Positions 32,521 to 42,439 of a DNA stretch of 64,000 nucleotides are shown in pieces. The DNA lies in assembly GCA_019358985.1 (NCBI GenBank), contig JAHHIJ010000013.1:62001-126000 (forward strand), read 5' to 3'. Position 1 is the first letter of the stretch. Each line of letters begins with the position of its first letter. The notes under the pieces were generated by a model, which was not told the origin of the DNA, did not search any database, and was given only the letters and a program-made list of their open reading frames with translations. This DNA comes from Tolypothrix brevis GSE-NOS-MK-07-07A. Its GTDB lineage: Bacteria; Cyanobacteriota; Cyanobacteriia; Cyanobacteriales; Nostocaceae. A program made the position numbers and the translations under genes.

Positions 32521-33651
32521 CTAATTGTTTAATTGAGTTGGCTTTGGTAAGCGCACAGTAAATACACTTCCCTTATTTAGTTCAGAGAAAACCTCAATTG
32601 TTCCCCCATGTGTTTCGACAATCAGACGGGATAAATGCAGTCCCAAACCGCTACCGGCGCGTTTATTTCTACCTTGACGAAAGCGCTCGAAAATTCTTGG
32701 TTGATCTTCGGCAGCTATGCCATATCCGGTATCTTCTATCTCAATTGTTACCAAACTTTTCTTTTTATTCTGTGCGGATTCAAAAATGCGAGTTTCTATA
32801 CCTCCTGTATCTGTAAACTTGATGGCATTACCGATTAAGTTGCTGAAAACGCGCCGTAATTCCAAGCGATCGCCTTTAATTACAGCAGCATTTTCACTTA
32901 CTTTTTCTAAAGCGCTAGTATCTACTTTTAAAGTTAAACCTTTATCGTTAGCAATTGGATTTAATTCTTCAACTACTTCAATTAGCATTTCTAGTAAATT
33001 GCAAATTTCAGAATTCAAGGTCTTTTTACCAGCTTCAAACCGATAAACTTCTAGCAGATTGTTCACCATCTGCGTCAAATTTTGGTTGCTGCGAATCATC
33101 ACAGCGATCGCTTGTTTCATTTCTGGCGAAATCTTGCAGAAAATCTCTTGCTGAAACAAACTCAACATCCGATCTGATGCTACTAACGGAGTTCGCAAAT
33201 CATGAGTCATCCGCGATACAAAGTCTTCTCGCTGACGTGCCATTTTTTGTTGTTCGTCAAGACTGTGTTTCAGACGTAGAAGCGATCGCACTCTTGCTAG
33301 TAACTCATCTGTATCAAATGGTTTTCTAATAAAATCATCCGCTCCCGCATCCAAACCTTCAACAACGCTAGATTCAGTAAAAGCTGTAATTAGCAGAATC
33401 GGTATATAAGGCAATCGCGTGTTATTACGTATGCGTCGTGTGACTTCATATCCATCTATCCCCGGCATCATCACATCAAGCAAAATCAAATCTGGTGGCG
33501 ATTCTATAATTTGCTGCAAAGCAGTTATTCCATCTGCGACTAAATCTATCTCAAATCCTTCACTTTCTAAAATTGTCTCAACGAGGATGAGATTATCTGG
33601 AGTGTCATCAACAGCGAGAATACGATCAATTTTTAAACTTTCAACAGACAT
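32521..33651 (-). CDS. REC-histidine kinase (response regulator fused to HisKA-HATPase)
   Basis: The 376-residue soluble protein begins with a receiver (about 8-128): ILAVDDTPDNLIL, phospho-acceptor Asp in LILLDVMMPGIDGYEV, and Lys in DDFIRKPFDTDELL. A short coiled linker follows. HisKA (about 148-215) has MTHDLRTPLVASDRML with the phospho-acceptor His. The ATPase (about 265-372) has NLIGNAIKFTDTGG, DTGYGIAAEDQPRIFERF and GSGLGLHLSRLIVETHGG. With no sensor domain of its own, it probably receives phosphate through the receiver. It follows the similar gene at 33688 after 36 bases, so the two are likely co-transcribed. Confidence 0.92.
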   Translation of the reverse strand: MSVESLKIDRILAVDDTPDNLILVETILESEGFEIDLVADGITALQQIIESPPDLILLDVMMPGIDGYEVTRRIRNNTRLPYIPILLITAFTESSVVEGLDAGADDFIRKPFDTDELLARVRSLLRLKHSLDEQQKMARQREDFVSRMTHDLRTPLVASDRMLSLFQQEIFCKISPEMKQAIAVMIRSNQNLTQMVNNLLEVYRFEAGKKTLNSEICNLLEMLIEVVEELNPIANDKGLTLKVDTSALEKVSENAAVIKGDRLELRRVFSNLIGNAIKFTDTGGIETRIFESAQNKKKSLVTIEIEDTGYGIAAEDQPRIFERFRQGRNKRAGSGLGLHLSRLIVETHGGTIEVFSELNKGSVFTVRLPKPTQLNN

Positions 33652-33687
33652 GACTTACCGACTTTTTTGAGAGGAATTTTAGAGTTT

Positions 33688-34995
33688 TTAGTTTTGGTAT
33701 CTCAGCGATGTTTTGCTTTGCTGAGGATACTCAGAATTTTGATTATCTTGATTATTTAATCTAGGTTCTGTGGGATTTTCGTCTTTATTTAATAATGATA
33801 TTTGACGTGGTATTTCAATGCGAAACATTGAACCATGACCCAACTTACTTTCAATAATAATTTTGCCGTCCATCATTTGCACCAGTGAATCTATAATTGC
33901 CAAACCCAAACCTGTACCGGGATATTTGCGGGTGGTGCTTTGATCGACTTGCTGAAATGCTTCAAAAATATGACTTAAATCTTCGGCAGCAATACCAATA
34001 CCTGTATCACGAATAGCGATCGCTATTTGATTTTGTCCTATTTCTTTAATATCGATCCAAATACACCCATACTCTGTAAATTTAATCGCGTTTGAAAGCA
34101 AATTCGTCACAATTTGTCGCACACGCACTGAGTCATTAAACACCATCGGGTTTTGCAACTGATTTTGAACCAGCACCATCAGTTTTTTGGCTTCTGCTAG
34201 AGAACGCATTTCTGCGACTGTGGCATTAACTATCTTTGATAAATCAAAGATTCCTGGCTTTAATTCTAGATGTCCGGCTTCTAAATTAGAAAAATCGAGA
34301 ACTTCGTTGAGCAGCACGAGTAAATTTTTGCCATTATTTAAAATTCGCTGCACCATATCTTTTTGCCCAAGCGTAAGTTCCCCAGACTTGGGACGCAGCA
34401 ATAATTGCGAAAACCCAATGATAGCATTTAATGGTGTCCGCAACTCATGAGATATTCTGGCTAAAAACTGAGTTTTCAGCCGCGATGCTTCTAATAACTT
34501 CAGGTTTTGTAACTGAATTTGTTGGCGTTGTTTTTCCAGTTCATAATTTTTCCGAATCAGTTTCTCGTTAGTTTCTCGGATTTGTCTGTCTGCCAAGGCT
34601 ATCTGTATTTCTGCGCGATAAACTCGGATGGCATTCCGCAGAACTTGCGCCAGAATTTCTGAGGATACTCTAGATTTAGACAGGTAATCAGTAGCACCAG
34701 CTTTCATCAATTCCACAGCGATTTGCTCATCTCCTTGACTGGTGAGAACTACTAAGGGAACTTTGATTTTTGCTTTTCGTATTCTTTGGATCAGCGTTAA
34801 ACCGTCTTCGTCTGGTAGACGATAGTCGAGAAAAATGCAGTCATAGCTATTATTATTTAGGGCAGCCATCGCACTTTCACAGTCTTCGACTTCCGACAGT
34901 TCCATCCGCACACCGGCTTTTGTCAGAGCGCGACGCACAGCCATGCGATCCTCTGCGTCATCGTCTACTAGCAAAATTGAGAGGGTTTCTTCCAT
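33688..34995 (-). CDS. REC-histidine kinase with coiled-coil linker
   Basis: In this 435-residue protein the receiver (about 5-125) has ILLVDDDAEDRMAVRRAL and the Asp in CIFLDYRLPDEDGLTL. A long coiled coil (about 130-175, rich in Glu, Arg and Gln) links to HisKA with ARISHELRTPLNAIIGFSQLL. The ATPase has NLLSNAIKFTEYG, DTGIGIAAEDLSHIFEAF and GTGLGLAIIDSLVQMM. The C-terminal 30 residues are Asn/Gln-rich and unstructured. It is the first gene of a two-gene unit with the kinase at 32521. Its receiver has the DDDAED-type pocket often found in Rcp-like and hybrid kinases. Confidence 0.92.
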   Translation of the reverse strand: MEETLSILLVDDDAEDRMAVRRALTKAGVRMELSEVEDCESAMAALNNNSYDCIFLDYRLPDEDGLTLIQRIRKAKIKVPLVVLTSQGDEQIAVELMKAGATDYLSKSRVSSEILAQVLRNAIRVYRAEIQIALADRQIRETNEKLIRKNYELEKQRQQIQLQNLKLLEASRLKTQFLARISHELRTPLNAIIGFSQLLLRPKSGELTLGQKDMVQRILNNGKNLLVLLNEVLDFSNLEAGHLELKPGIFDLSKIVNATVAEMRSLAEAKKLMVLVQNQLQNPMVFNDSVRVRQIVTNLLSNAIKFTEYGCIWIDIKEIGQNQIAIAIRDTGIGIAAEDLSHIFEAFQQVDQSTTRKYPGTGLGLAIIDSLVQMMDGKIIIESKLGHGSMFRIEIPRQISLLNKDENPTEPRLNNQDNQNSEYPQQSKTSLRYQN

Positions 34996-35825
34996 CGGCT
35001 TGAGTTATCGCTTTCAAATAAAGGTTTAGATGTAACATTTCTCTTTTCAAATCCACCAGGGTAATTTTATCTTTATATGTTATTTTCAATTTTTACGTTG
35101 GCAGAAACTGATAACTGTTAACTTTTAACCAGTTTCAACTCAAAAGTCTACCTAATGATTTGTTTTTTGATAGCGTTTCACCTCGTCATCCTCCATTAGT
35201 CGTATATTAATCGCGTTTTCTGGCATTTTCTTGGATATAAATTAGCAACACCAGAAATTATACTTTAGTATGTTTACTCTAAATCGCCTTGGAGGATAAT
35301 ACTTAATTATTCGCTGTTTAGTGCAGATAATACAACTATTAGCAATTATCCCATTCACAATGATTATCTCTAAGAAACTCTCCTGGAAACAGTGTATTAT
35401 AAAATACAGCATCATCAAGCTAAACCCAATTCTAGATAAATAGGCGATCGCTTGTCTTCACCCATTAGTGAGACTTATATATAAACTTTTGTTGATCGAA
35501 ACTTTCAGAGGAATGAGCGCAAAACTGTCATTCTGTTCCCGTAGTCTTCTGTGCAGGGTACGTAGGAAGCAATTTGTAAATATATCCACGGCTATGCTTA
35601 TTATGGGTTGCCCGAAACCCTTGATGAGACTACCAAGTGCTACGTCTCTACGTCTTTTCTACTAGATTTTTGCTTTCATACCAGAATAAAAAGAAAAAGC
35701 AATTACTTCTATCGGTGGATGCATGTTGGTAAAAAAATCATCTATCTTAAGTTTTGAAATTAAGATAAATTGATCGCGAAAGGTCGTAACTTAATATATA
35801 TAATCAGGAGAAAGTGGATATAACT
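34996..35825. promoter_or_regulatory. 830-base intergenic region between divergent two-component genes
   Basis: No protein-coding gene is credible here. It holds the promoters of the REC-kinase pair (minus) and the NarL-type regulator (plus). A degraded MITE copy lies at about 35598-35652 (gggttgcccgaaacccttga, then gtgctacgtctctacg, with a damaged left hairpin arm). The rest is AT-rich with no clear structure. Confidence 0.4.
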
Positions 35826-36548
35826 ATGAGCGAAATTAAAATAGTTCTCATTGAAGACCATGATTTAACAAGAATGGGACTACGGGCAGCATTACAGTCT
35901 CATAGCGAACTTGAAGTGATTGGTGAAGCGGCAAATGCTACCCAAGGACTAAAACTTTTGCAAACCACTAAGCCGGATGTGGCAGTTGTGGATATTGGTT
36001 TGCCGGACATGGATGGAATTGAACTCACCAAAAAGTTTAGAAGTTTCCAAGAAGAGACAGGAGACCACGGAACGAAGATCCTCATCCTGACAATGGAACA
36101 TTCAGAGGACGCGGTGCTTGCTGCTTTTGCGGCGGGTGCAGACTCATATTATATGAAGGATACCAGCATTGATAGATTAATGGAAGCGATCCAAGCGACT
36201 TACGAAGGTAACTCGTGGATCGATCCAGCGATCGCTAACGTTGTATTGCGGCAAATGCGTCAAGGTTTGCCAGAAGATAACCCACAGTCAAGTCAGCCAA
36301 AGACCGTCAAAATTGAAGCGCTAGAGACTGAATACGAGCAAGTTTTACAAACCTACCCCCTGACTCAACGAGAATTAGAAATCCTAGAGTTGATTGTTGG
36401 TGGTTGTAGCAATGGGCAGATTGCTGAAAAACTCTATATTACAGTTGGGACAGTTAAAACCCACGTTCGCAATATCTTAAACAAACTCTGCGCTGATGAC
36501 CGTACTCAAGCAGCAGTTCGCGCTTTGCGTTCCGGTTTAGTCGCATAG
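35826..36548 (+). CDS. NarL/LuxR-type DNA-binding response regulator
   Basis: The 240-residue product has an N-terminal receiver (about 1-125): IKIVLIEDHDLTRMGLRAAL, phospho-acceptor Asp in VAVVDIGLPDMDGIEL, Thr in KILILTMEHSEDA and Lys in SYYMKDTSIDRL. A linker follows, then a LuxR-type helix-turn-helix (about 178-240): LTQRELEILELIVGGCSNGQIAEKL and TVGTVKTHVRNILNKLCADDRTQAAVRAL. It binds DNA as a dimer when phosphorylated. ATG 35826 is chosen (AGGAG 15 bases upstream); GTG 35814 is in frame. It is divergent from the REC-kinase pair, which could be its phospho-donor; this is inference from position only. Confidence 0.92.
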   Translation: MSEIKIVLIEDHDLTRMGLRAALQSHSELEVIGEAANATQGLKLLQTTKPDVAVVDIGLPDMDGIELTKKFRSFQEETGDHGTKILILTMEHSEDAVLAAFAAGADSYYMKDTSIDRLMEAIQATYEGNSWIDPAIANVVLRQMRQGLPEDNPQSSQPKTVKIEALETEYEQVLQTYPLTQRELEILELIVGGCSNGQIAEKLYITVGTVKTHVRNILNKLCADDRTQAAVRALRSGLVA

Positions 36549-36586
36549 GGAGCATGTGATATCAATCAGGCATAATCACACATCTT

Positions 36587-36613
36587 GTAGAGACGTTCCG
36601 ATGGAACGTCTTT
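36587..36613. repeat. Dispersed hairpin repeat with ACGTTCC/GGAACGT arms
   Basis: gtagagacgttccgatggaacgtcttt is an inverted repeat between two convergent genes. Further copies are at about 27940, 40418-40577, 42444, 42646 and 52377. A small direct repeat (tgctctttaccccaaccgat, twice, from about 36612) overlaps the end of the next gene. Confidence 0.75.
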
Positions 36614-36640
36614 GCTCTTTACCCCAACCGATTTTGCTCT

Positions 36641-38020
36641 TTACCCCAACCGATTCTGCAAGCATTCGGCAATACGTCTTGCGGCACCAGGTTTACCCAT
36701 GCGTCGAAAGCCATTATCAGCCATCGCTTGAAGTTTATCTGGATCGTTAAAAAGCGATCGCACGACTTGACCGACTTGTGCAGCTTGCTCTACTAAAATT
36801 AAAGATGAACCCAACAGACGGCTTTGTGCTTCCGCAAATCCAGGGTTATATTGTGGACCATTTCCCGGAATAGCGATGGCAGGTTTTCCCAAACCGATAA
36901 ATTGTTCTGTGGCTGTCCCTGCCATTGCGATCGCTAAATCTCCTAAATGCAAGCAGTCATTATAAGCTTGTTGAGTCAAAATAGTATATGCATTTTTTGA
37001 CTTAAAAGTCAAGGCATTTTTATCAGAAATTTGTACCGGAGATTCAGAGCAAAGATACCAGCCAAGAGAATGCAGAGATTGACGTAAAATGTTCAAGTCT
37101 AAACTCGATGCGATCGCACCTAAAAAGACTATACTTCCAGTGTGTGAAAGCAAACCGGGTTTTGAGTAACTTTCCATCACTGAAGAAACAGCAACCATAA
37201 TTTGTTCCCAATTCCCATAAGCTTCTGGTGGACGAGAACCAGGTAAAAGAGTTACAATCAACGGACGAATTATTTCTTGTTGTTCAGCATCACCACGATA
37301 AAATCGTCCTTGAGGAAAGCTCGGTTCAAGTCCATCCATCATCGGATTCCCCAAATCAAAAGCCGGAATAGACCACTTTTTTAAGATTTCCGTGGTTAGC
37401 GAATCTCTGGGAAATATCGCTTTGCAGTGGGGACGACTCATCAACCAACGTTCCCAAGGATGGTAAACTGAACCGGAAAAACTTTCCCAACGTGAAGCTT
37501 TTGATTTACGTTGCAGTAACCCAACTTCATCCCGCACGTAATATTCTGATTTTGCCGTACCGATAAAAGCATAATTAGCACCGCTCGCCCAAGCAAACAA
37601 TAGAGGTACAATATCCCCCACAGCTAAAATAGCACTCTTATGACCTGATTTCTTTTGCAAATTTACCCAAGTACGTACAGCTTTAATTTGACTGCGGGTA
37701 AGTTGCAGTAAACCACCACGTACATCTCGCACTAATTGTCGTCCATCCATATAGATAAATCCACCAGAAGGCATGGTACGCACTGAACCAATCAGGGGAA
37801 TATTTAACTGTTGATAAGCATGTCCTTCACCCACTATAGGCAAAGCGAAGATATCTGGAGCGTTAGGTAGTTGCTGAAGTTCTTGCAAAATGCGGACAGC
37901 AATTACATCCTCTCCATGACCATTACTTAAAACAAGTAAACGCAAGGCAGAAGTTATAGCCGGCGAATTTAAAGCTAGGGATAACCTAAGTATATCACTC
38001 ATAGAGAAACAAAAACTCAT
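36641..38020 (-). CDS. Lipid-A-disaccharide synthase-related (LpxB-like) protein
   Basis: This is about 459 residues if started at ATG 38020; the frame also has ATG at 38068 and 38002, none with a good ribosome site. The family (LpxB-related, found in cyanobacteria) is recognised by LLVLSNGHGEDVIAVRILQEL near the N-terminus, then PIVGEGHAY, SGGFIYMDGRQL, and the C-terminal donor-site region with AMAGTATEQFIGLGKPAIAIPGNGPQYNPGFAEAQSRLLG. It has a GT-B fold and resembles LpxB, which joins two acyl-glucosamines, but the true substrate is unproven. It is divergent from the Omp85 gene with about 140 bases between, suggesting a shared envelope theme. Confidence 0.87.
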   Translation of the reverse strand: MSFCFSMSDILRLSLALNSPAITSALRLLVLSNGHGEDVIAVRILQELQQLPNAPDIFALPIVGEGHAYQQLNIPLIGSVRTMPSGGFIYMDGRQLVRDVRGGLLQLTRSQIKAVRTWVNLQKKSGHKSAILAVGDIVPLLFAWASGANYAFIGTAKSEYYVRDEVGLLQRKSKASRWESFSGSVYHPWERWLMSRPHCKAIFPRDSLTTEILKKWSIPAFDLGNPMMDGLEPSFPQGRFYRGDAEQQEIIRPLIVTLLPGSRPPEAYGNWEQIMVAVSSVMESYSKPGLLSHTGSIVFLGAIASSLDLNILRQSLHSLGWYLCSESPVQISDKNALTFKSKNAYTILTQQAYNDCLHLGDLAIAMAGTATEQFIGLGKPAIAIPGNGPQYNPGFAEAQSRLLGSSLILVEQAAQVGQVVRSLFNDPDKLQAMADNGFRRMGKPGAARRIAECLQNRLG

Positions 38021-38157
38021 AATTAACTGTCTGTTTGAGCAAGAGGGGTGAATGGGAGTATCAATCATCGGCGTGGAAGCTGGAAGTTAGTATTATTCCC
38101 ATTGCCTAACCTCAGTACAAAAGTACAAACTAACTCCCAGGTAATCAGGCTAAAAAC

Positions 38158-40338
38158 ATGCAAGTTTCTCCTGCCGCAATTTTGACTTTAGCTACCTTAG
38201 CGACTAGCAACGCTACTGAAGCCATAGCTGCACCTTCGACAACTCCCACTCAGCCAGAAAAAGCAGGTTTAGTAGTGCCGGTGACTCCAGAAAATACACC
38301 TGCACCGATAAAAGCGTACACGCAAAACGGGTTATCGCCAGACATCGCATCCCCAGAAACGATAGTTGTCCAACAATTTTCCCAAACTCCGGCTAATAAT
38401 AATTCAATAGTACCAACACAAGAGGTTGAGATAGGGGGACAAGGGGATAAGGAGACAGGGGGACAAGGAAAGACTTCACTTTCATCCCCTGTGGTACTAA
38501 TTTCCCCCTCCTCCACTCCCCCACTCCCCCCCTCCTCCACTCCCCCACTCCCCCCCTCTTCTACTCCCCCACTCCCCCCCTCTTCTACTCCCCCGACTAA
38601 CGAAAAGGATTTAGTCATTACTGCTACAGATGTGCAGGTAGTTGGTGCGACTCCAGAATTGCAGCAAATAATTAACAGCATCATTAAAACCCAGACTGGG
38701 GGAGAAACCAGTCAAAGTCAGATAGAAAAAGATGTAGCGGCAATTTTGGATACAGGTTTATTCGCTGATGCTCGTGTAAATACTACTATTAATCCAGGGG
38801 GATTGAGTGTGGTGTATCGAGTGCAACCATTGATAGTGCGATCGCTCCAACTTTCCGGCGCGAAAACCCTTACCTACCAAGTAGTTTTGCCACTCTTTCA
38901 ACCGCAAATCGGCAAAGCCATCAGTCCGGAAGCTTTGAAGCTAGGAGTGGAACAAATTAATAAATGGTACGCTGATAAAGGTTATAATCTGGGAAGGGTT
39001 ATCTCTATTAAACCGAGCAGCGAAGGAATTTTGAGCTTAAATGTAGCTGAAGGTTTAGTGAGTAATGTCAAGTTTCGTTTTGTCAACGACGAAGGCAATA
39101 CCGTTGATAGCAAAGGTAAGCCAGTTAAAGGACGCACCAAAGAAGATTTTTTGCGGCAAGAGCTAAAGTTAAAACCGGGTCAAATTTTCCAAAACAATGT
39201 AGTTAAACAAGACTTACAGCAGTTATATAAACTGGGATTATTTGAAAGTGTCAATGTCGCCTTAGAAGGTGATGCGACAGGGGTTGATGTAGTTTACCAA
39301 CTAAAGGAACTTGGCGCACGTGGTATCAACCTGGGTGGTAATTATAATGCAGACCAAGGAATTGTCGGTACATTAAACTATCAAGACCGAAATATCGGTG
39401 GTATTAACGATACTTTGAGTGCAAATGTTGAAGTAGGTGCGCGTGACCTTCAGTTTGATGGTAAGTATAGCAGTCCTTATCGCATAACTAACCCCGAACG
39501 CTTTGGTTACAGCATCAACGCTTTTCGCAAGCGCGGACTTTCCGAAGTTTTTGATGGCGATGTCAAACTACCTAACGGTGACAGAGCGCGGCAAGGTAAA
39601 GTTGGTGGTAGTATAAGCTTACAGCGACCGATTGACGATTGGGATACTTCATTAGGATTTAATTACTCTCGTGTTAGTATACGCGATCGCAATGGCACAA
39701 TTGCCGCAAAAGATGAAAAGGGTAATCCACTAACTTTTAGCGGTACTGGCATCGACGATTTAGCCACCGTATCCTTCACGGCTGTTAAAGACCAACGAGA
39801 TAATCCCTTTAATCCCACCAAAGGTTCGATTCTCAGTCTCAGCACAGAACAATCAGTTCCCATTGGTCTAGGCAACATTTCTATGAATCGCTTGCGAGCA
39901 AATTATAGTCAGTTTCTCCCAGTTAAATTATATAACAGTAAGAACCCACAAGTATTTGCTTTGAATCTCCAAGGCGGCACCGTACTTGGTGATTTACCGC
40001 CTTATGATGCTTTTAACTTGGGAGGTCCCAATTCCGTGCGCGGTTACGAGGCTGGAGACGTTGGCAGCGGTCGTACTTACGTATTAGCTTCGGCAGAATA
40101 TCGCTTCCCGGTTTTGCCAATCTTGGGAGGTGTACTGTTTGCTGACTTTGGCTCAGACTTAGGCAGTGGTGATACAGTATTAGGAAATCCTGCGGGAGCG
40201 CGTAATAAACCAGGTAGTGGTTTTGGTTATGGTGCTGGTGTCCGTCTTGACTCCCCTTTGGGCTTAATTAGGGCAGATTATGGCATTAATGACCAAGGAG
40301 AAAGTCGATTGCATTTCGGTATAGGTCAGCGTTTTTAA
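38158..40338 (+). CDS. Omp85/BamA-type outer membrane protein with proline-rich linker
   Basis: The 726-residue product begins with a short Ala/Thr-rich leader (about 1-25). A linker (about 85-150) contains four PLPPSSTP-type repeats. Three POTRA-like domains (about 160-385) follow, with VVGATPELQQIINSII, GGLSVVYRVQPLIVRSLQLSG and ELKLKPGQIFQNNVVKQDLQQLYKLGLF. The C-terminal barrel (about 390-726) has GGPNSVRGYEAGDVG, the conserved RGY motif of loop 6, and ends with Phe (HFGIGQRF), the usual outer-membrane signature. Such proteins insert or export proteins, or in cyanobacteria may conduct solutes. The linker DNA looks like an intergenic purine/pyrimidine repeat that became coding. It is divergent from the LpxB-like gene. 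Confidence 0.9.
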   Translation: MQVSPAAILTLATLATSNATEAIAAPSTTPTQPEKAGLVVPVTPENTPAPIKAYTQNGLSPDIASPETIVVQQFSQTPANNNSIVPTQEVEIGGQGDKETGGQGKTSLSSPVVLISPSSTPPLPPSSTPPLPPSSTPPLPPSSTPPTNEKDLVITATDVQVVGATPELQQIINSIIKTQTGGETSQSQIEKDVAAILDTGLFADARVNTTINPGGLSVVYRVQPLIVRSLQLSGAKTLTYQVVLPLFQPQIGKAISPEALKLGVEQINKWYADKGYNLGRVISIKPSSEGILSLNVAEGLVSNVKFRFVNDEGNTVDSKGKPVKGRTKEDFLRQELKLKPGQIFQNNVVKQDLQQLYKLGLFESVNVALEGDATGVDVVYQLKELGARGINLGGNYNADQGIVGTLNYQDRNIGGINDTLSANVEVGARDLQFDGKYSSPYRITNPERFGYSINAFRKRGLSEVFDGDVKLPNGDRARQGKVGGSISLQRPIDDWDTSLGFNYSRVSIRDRNGTIAAKDEKGNPLTFSGTGIDDLATVSFTAVKDQRDNPFNPTKGSILSLSTEQSVPIGLGNISMNRLRANYSQFLPVKLYNSKNPQVFALNLQGGTVLGDLPPYDAFNLGGPNSVRGYEAGDVGSGRTYVLASAEYRFPVLPILGGVLFADFGSDLGSGDTVLGNPAGARNKPGSGFGYGAGVRLDSPLGLIRADYGINDQGESRLHFGIGQRF

Positions 40339-40389
40339 TAAAATTGGGCAATTTGAGAAGGGGGAAAGGGTAATGAAAGGGAGAAATTA

Positions 40390-40608
40390 TATCATCTCAG
40401 GTTTATTACTTACAATTGTAAAGACGTTCCGCTGGAACGTCTCTACGACGGTAGTAGGTAAAGACGTTCCGCTGGAACGTCTCTACGACGGTAGTAGGTA
40501 AAGACGTTCCAGCGGAACGTCTCTACGACGGTAGTAGGTAAAGACGTTCCAGCGGAACGTCTCTACGACGGTAGTAGGTTTTTATTACTGTTAATTAAAC
40601 GGACATGA
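40390..40608 (+). mobile_element. MITE-like element whose core is amplified to four 40-bp tandem units
   Basis: The outer parts (tatatcatctcaggtttatt on the left, ttaattaaacggacatgata on the right) match the single-core element at 27897-27999. Between them, 40418-40577 is four exact-length 40-bp units (gtaaagacgttcc, loop, ggaacgtctctacgacggta, gtag). Units 1-2 have the loop gct and units 3-4 have agc, its reverse complement. It lies in the 412-base gap 40339-40750 before a Ser/Thr kinase gene. Confidence 0.8.
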
Positions 40609-40750
40609 TATTATTCCCCCTTGTCCCCAGTCCCCAGTTAAGAGTCACCTACTGTATTATTAACAAATATAAAACTGTGGCGATGTGGTTTTTGCTTTTC
40701 CCACTCAAGGACTCACTGCCAAGCTGCTCATTCAGTACTTAGGATTTTCT

Positions 40751-42376
40751 ATGTTAGCAGGTACAACTTTGCAGGGGGGAAAATATACCCTCAATCAAGA
40801 AATCGGGCGTGGGGGCTTTGGTATTACGTACAAAGCTACGCATCATTACTTACGTCACGAGGTAGTGATTAAAACGCTAAATGATAAACTGCGACAACAT
40901 GCTGATTTTACTAAGTTCGAGCGGCAATTCCAAGATGAGGCAAGGCGATTAGCTACTTGTATTCACCCGAACATTGTCCGGGTAAGCGACTTTTTTATTG
41001 AAGCCGGTCTGCCTTACATGGTAATGGAATACATTCGGGGTGAAACCTTAGGCGAGGCATTTGTTTTGCCAGGGATACCTTTACCAGAAGCTACGGCAAT
41101 TCATTATATCCGGCAGATTGGTGCAGCGTTGGAGGTGGTACACAATAACAGTTTGCTGCACCGCGATGTGAAACCTGATAATATTATCCTCCGCCAAGGA
41201 ACGGCTGAAGTAGTGCTAATTGATTTTGGCATTGCGCGAGAATTTAACGGTGGTGTGAGGCAAACTCATACAGGTATGGTTTCTGAGGGTTATTCACCCA
41301 TTGAACAATATCTAACGCAAGCACCACGCAGTCCAGCCACCGATGTTTATGGTTTGGCTGCAACTTTGTATGCATTATTGACAGCGCAAGTTCCTATACC
41401 TGCATTATTACGCGATCGCGAAAAAATGCATTCCCCCCGCGAACTACAACCGCACCTAAGCGCTGCTGTCAATCAAGCAATTATGCGTGGTATGGCGGTA
41501 GAATCTCGCTTTCGTCCCGCAACAGTGGCAGAATGGTTAAAGTTGTTACCTACAAATGGGCTAAGTGTTGCACCTCAATTGGCACCAACTCACACAATTG
41601 CAACTATCGATTTATCTACTCAGCAGTACCAATCACCTCCAGATATTGCCACAAATAATACTACTGCGGCATCAACTACCGGGAATTTGACAAAAATTGC
41701 CAAAAAACTTCGTTCAGCCAAAGTTTTAATTGGTAGTGGTATAGCACTCACAGCTGCCACAATCGCTTTTGCTATTACTAGCCTAGCTTACAAATCTCAG
41801 CCGCCGCAACCATCCGCAAAGCCAGTTTTTGAACAGCCTACTACTAATGATACTTCTGCGGAAGTGCTTCCGGTGCAGATTTCGCCGTCACCGCAGGTAA
41901 AAGAAACTAGCACCCCAAAACAGAGTAATACTACCTCATCGCGAGATGAATCCGCAACCACCTACACATCAAGACGACGCAAGCGGATTCGTCCTGTTGT
42001 TAATGATGATGAAACACCAAAACGGACTTACAGACAAACAGAAGAATCGACATCAGGCGATTCACCACAACCGCAACGTCGGCGCAGATTCGACAACAAT
42101 GAAACTTCACCTACACCTGACGCGGCGCCCTCACCATCTGTGGTTGAAAAATTACGAGCGGTACGTTCAACTCGTAATGCTTCCCCCAGCAAATCATCTT
42201 CTGATAGCGCAACTCCATCACGTCAATCTCCTATAGATCCCAATTCTGTGGTCATACCCCAAGTACAACCACCGACAGAACCAAACGGTATCGTCGTACC
42301 AACACAGGAATTGAAGCAGAATTCTTCTGATAGTCAATCTCAGAAGGATGATAAGCCAGCGGATGAGGAGAATTAA
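40751..42376 (+). CDS. Membrane Ser/Thr protein kinase with Ser/Thr/Pro-rich tail
   Basis: This is 541 residues from ATG 40751. The kinase domain (about 1-265) has the glycine loop [12 protein letters not shown], Lys in [10 protein letters not shown], the catalytic loop [13 protein letters not shown], Asp-Phe-Gly in LIDFGIARE, and the activation-segment end GYSPIEQY. Residues about 325-347 ([23 protein letters not shown]) form one membrane helix. The last 190 residues are rich in Ser, Thr, Pro, Gln and Arg and are probably outside the cytoplasmic membrane. The class is a PknB-like receptor kinase without PASTA repeats. The upstream frame to 40685 is not protein-like. It stands alone, bounded by repeats on both sides. 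Confidence 0.9.
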   Translation: MLAGTTLQGGKYTLNQEIGRGGFGITYKATHHYLRHEVVIKTLNDKLRQHADFTKFERQFQDEARRLATCIHPNIVRVSDFFIEAGLPYMVMEYIRGETLGEAFVLPGIPLPEATAIHYIRQIGAALEVVHNNSLLHRDVKPDNIILRQGTAEVVLIDFGIAREFNGGVRQTHTGMVSEGYSPIEQYLTQAPRSPATDVYGLAATLYALLTAQVPIPALLRDREKMHSPRELQPHLSAAVNQAIMRGMAVESRFRPATVAEWLKLLPTNGLSVAPQLAPTHTIATIDLSTQQYQSPPDIATNNTTAASTTGNLTKIAKKLRSAKVLIGSGIALTAATIAFAITSLAYKSQPPQPSAKPVFEQPTTNDTSAEVLPVQISPSPQVKETSTPKQSNTTSSRDESATTYTSRRRKRIRPVVNDDETPKRTYRQTEESTSGDSPQPQRRRRFDNNETSPTPDAAPSPSVVEKLRAVRSTRNASPSKSSSDSATPSRQSPIDPNSVVIPQVQPPTEPNGIVVPTQELKQNSSDSQSQKDDKPADEEN

Positions 42377-42439
42377 AAATTAAAAATATGGCGCTATGGA
42401 TTGGTAGGGTGCGTTATATTATGTCATGTTTAATAGTTC

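Noticed and set aside
35468-35665. Plus-strand 65-codon frame
   Set aside because: Its second half is made of a degraded MITE copy; there is no ribosome site or known family.
38250-38684. Minus-strand frame encoding Gly/Glu-rich repeats
   Set aside because: It is the mirror of the proline-rich repeat coding of the Omp85 gene and shows no family features.
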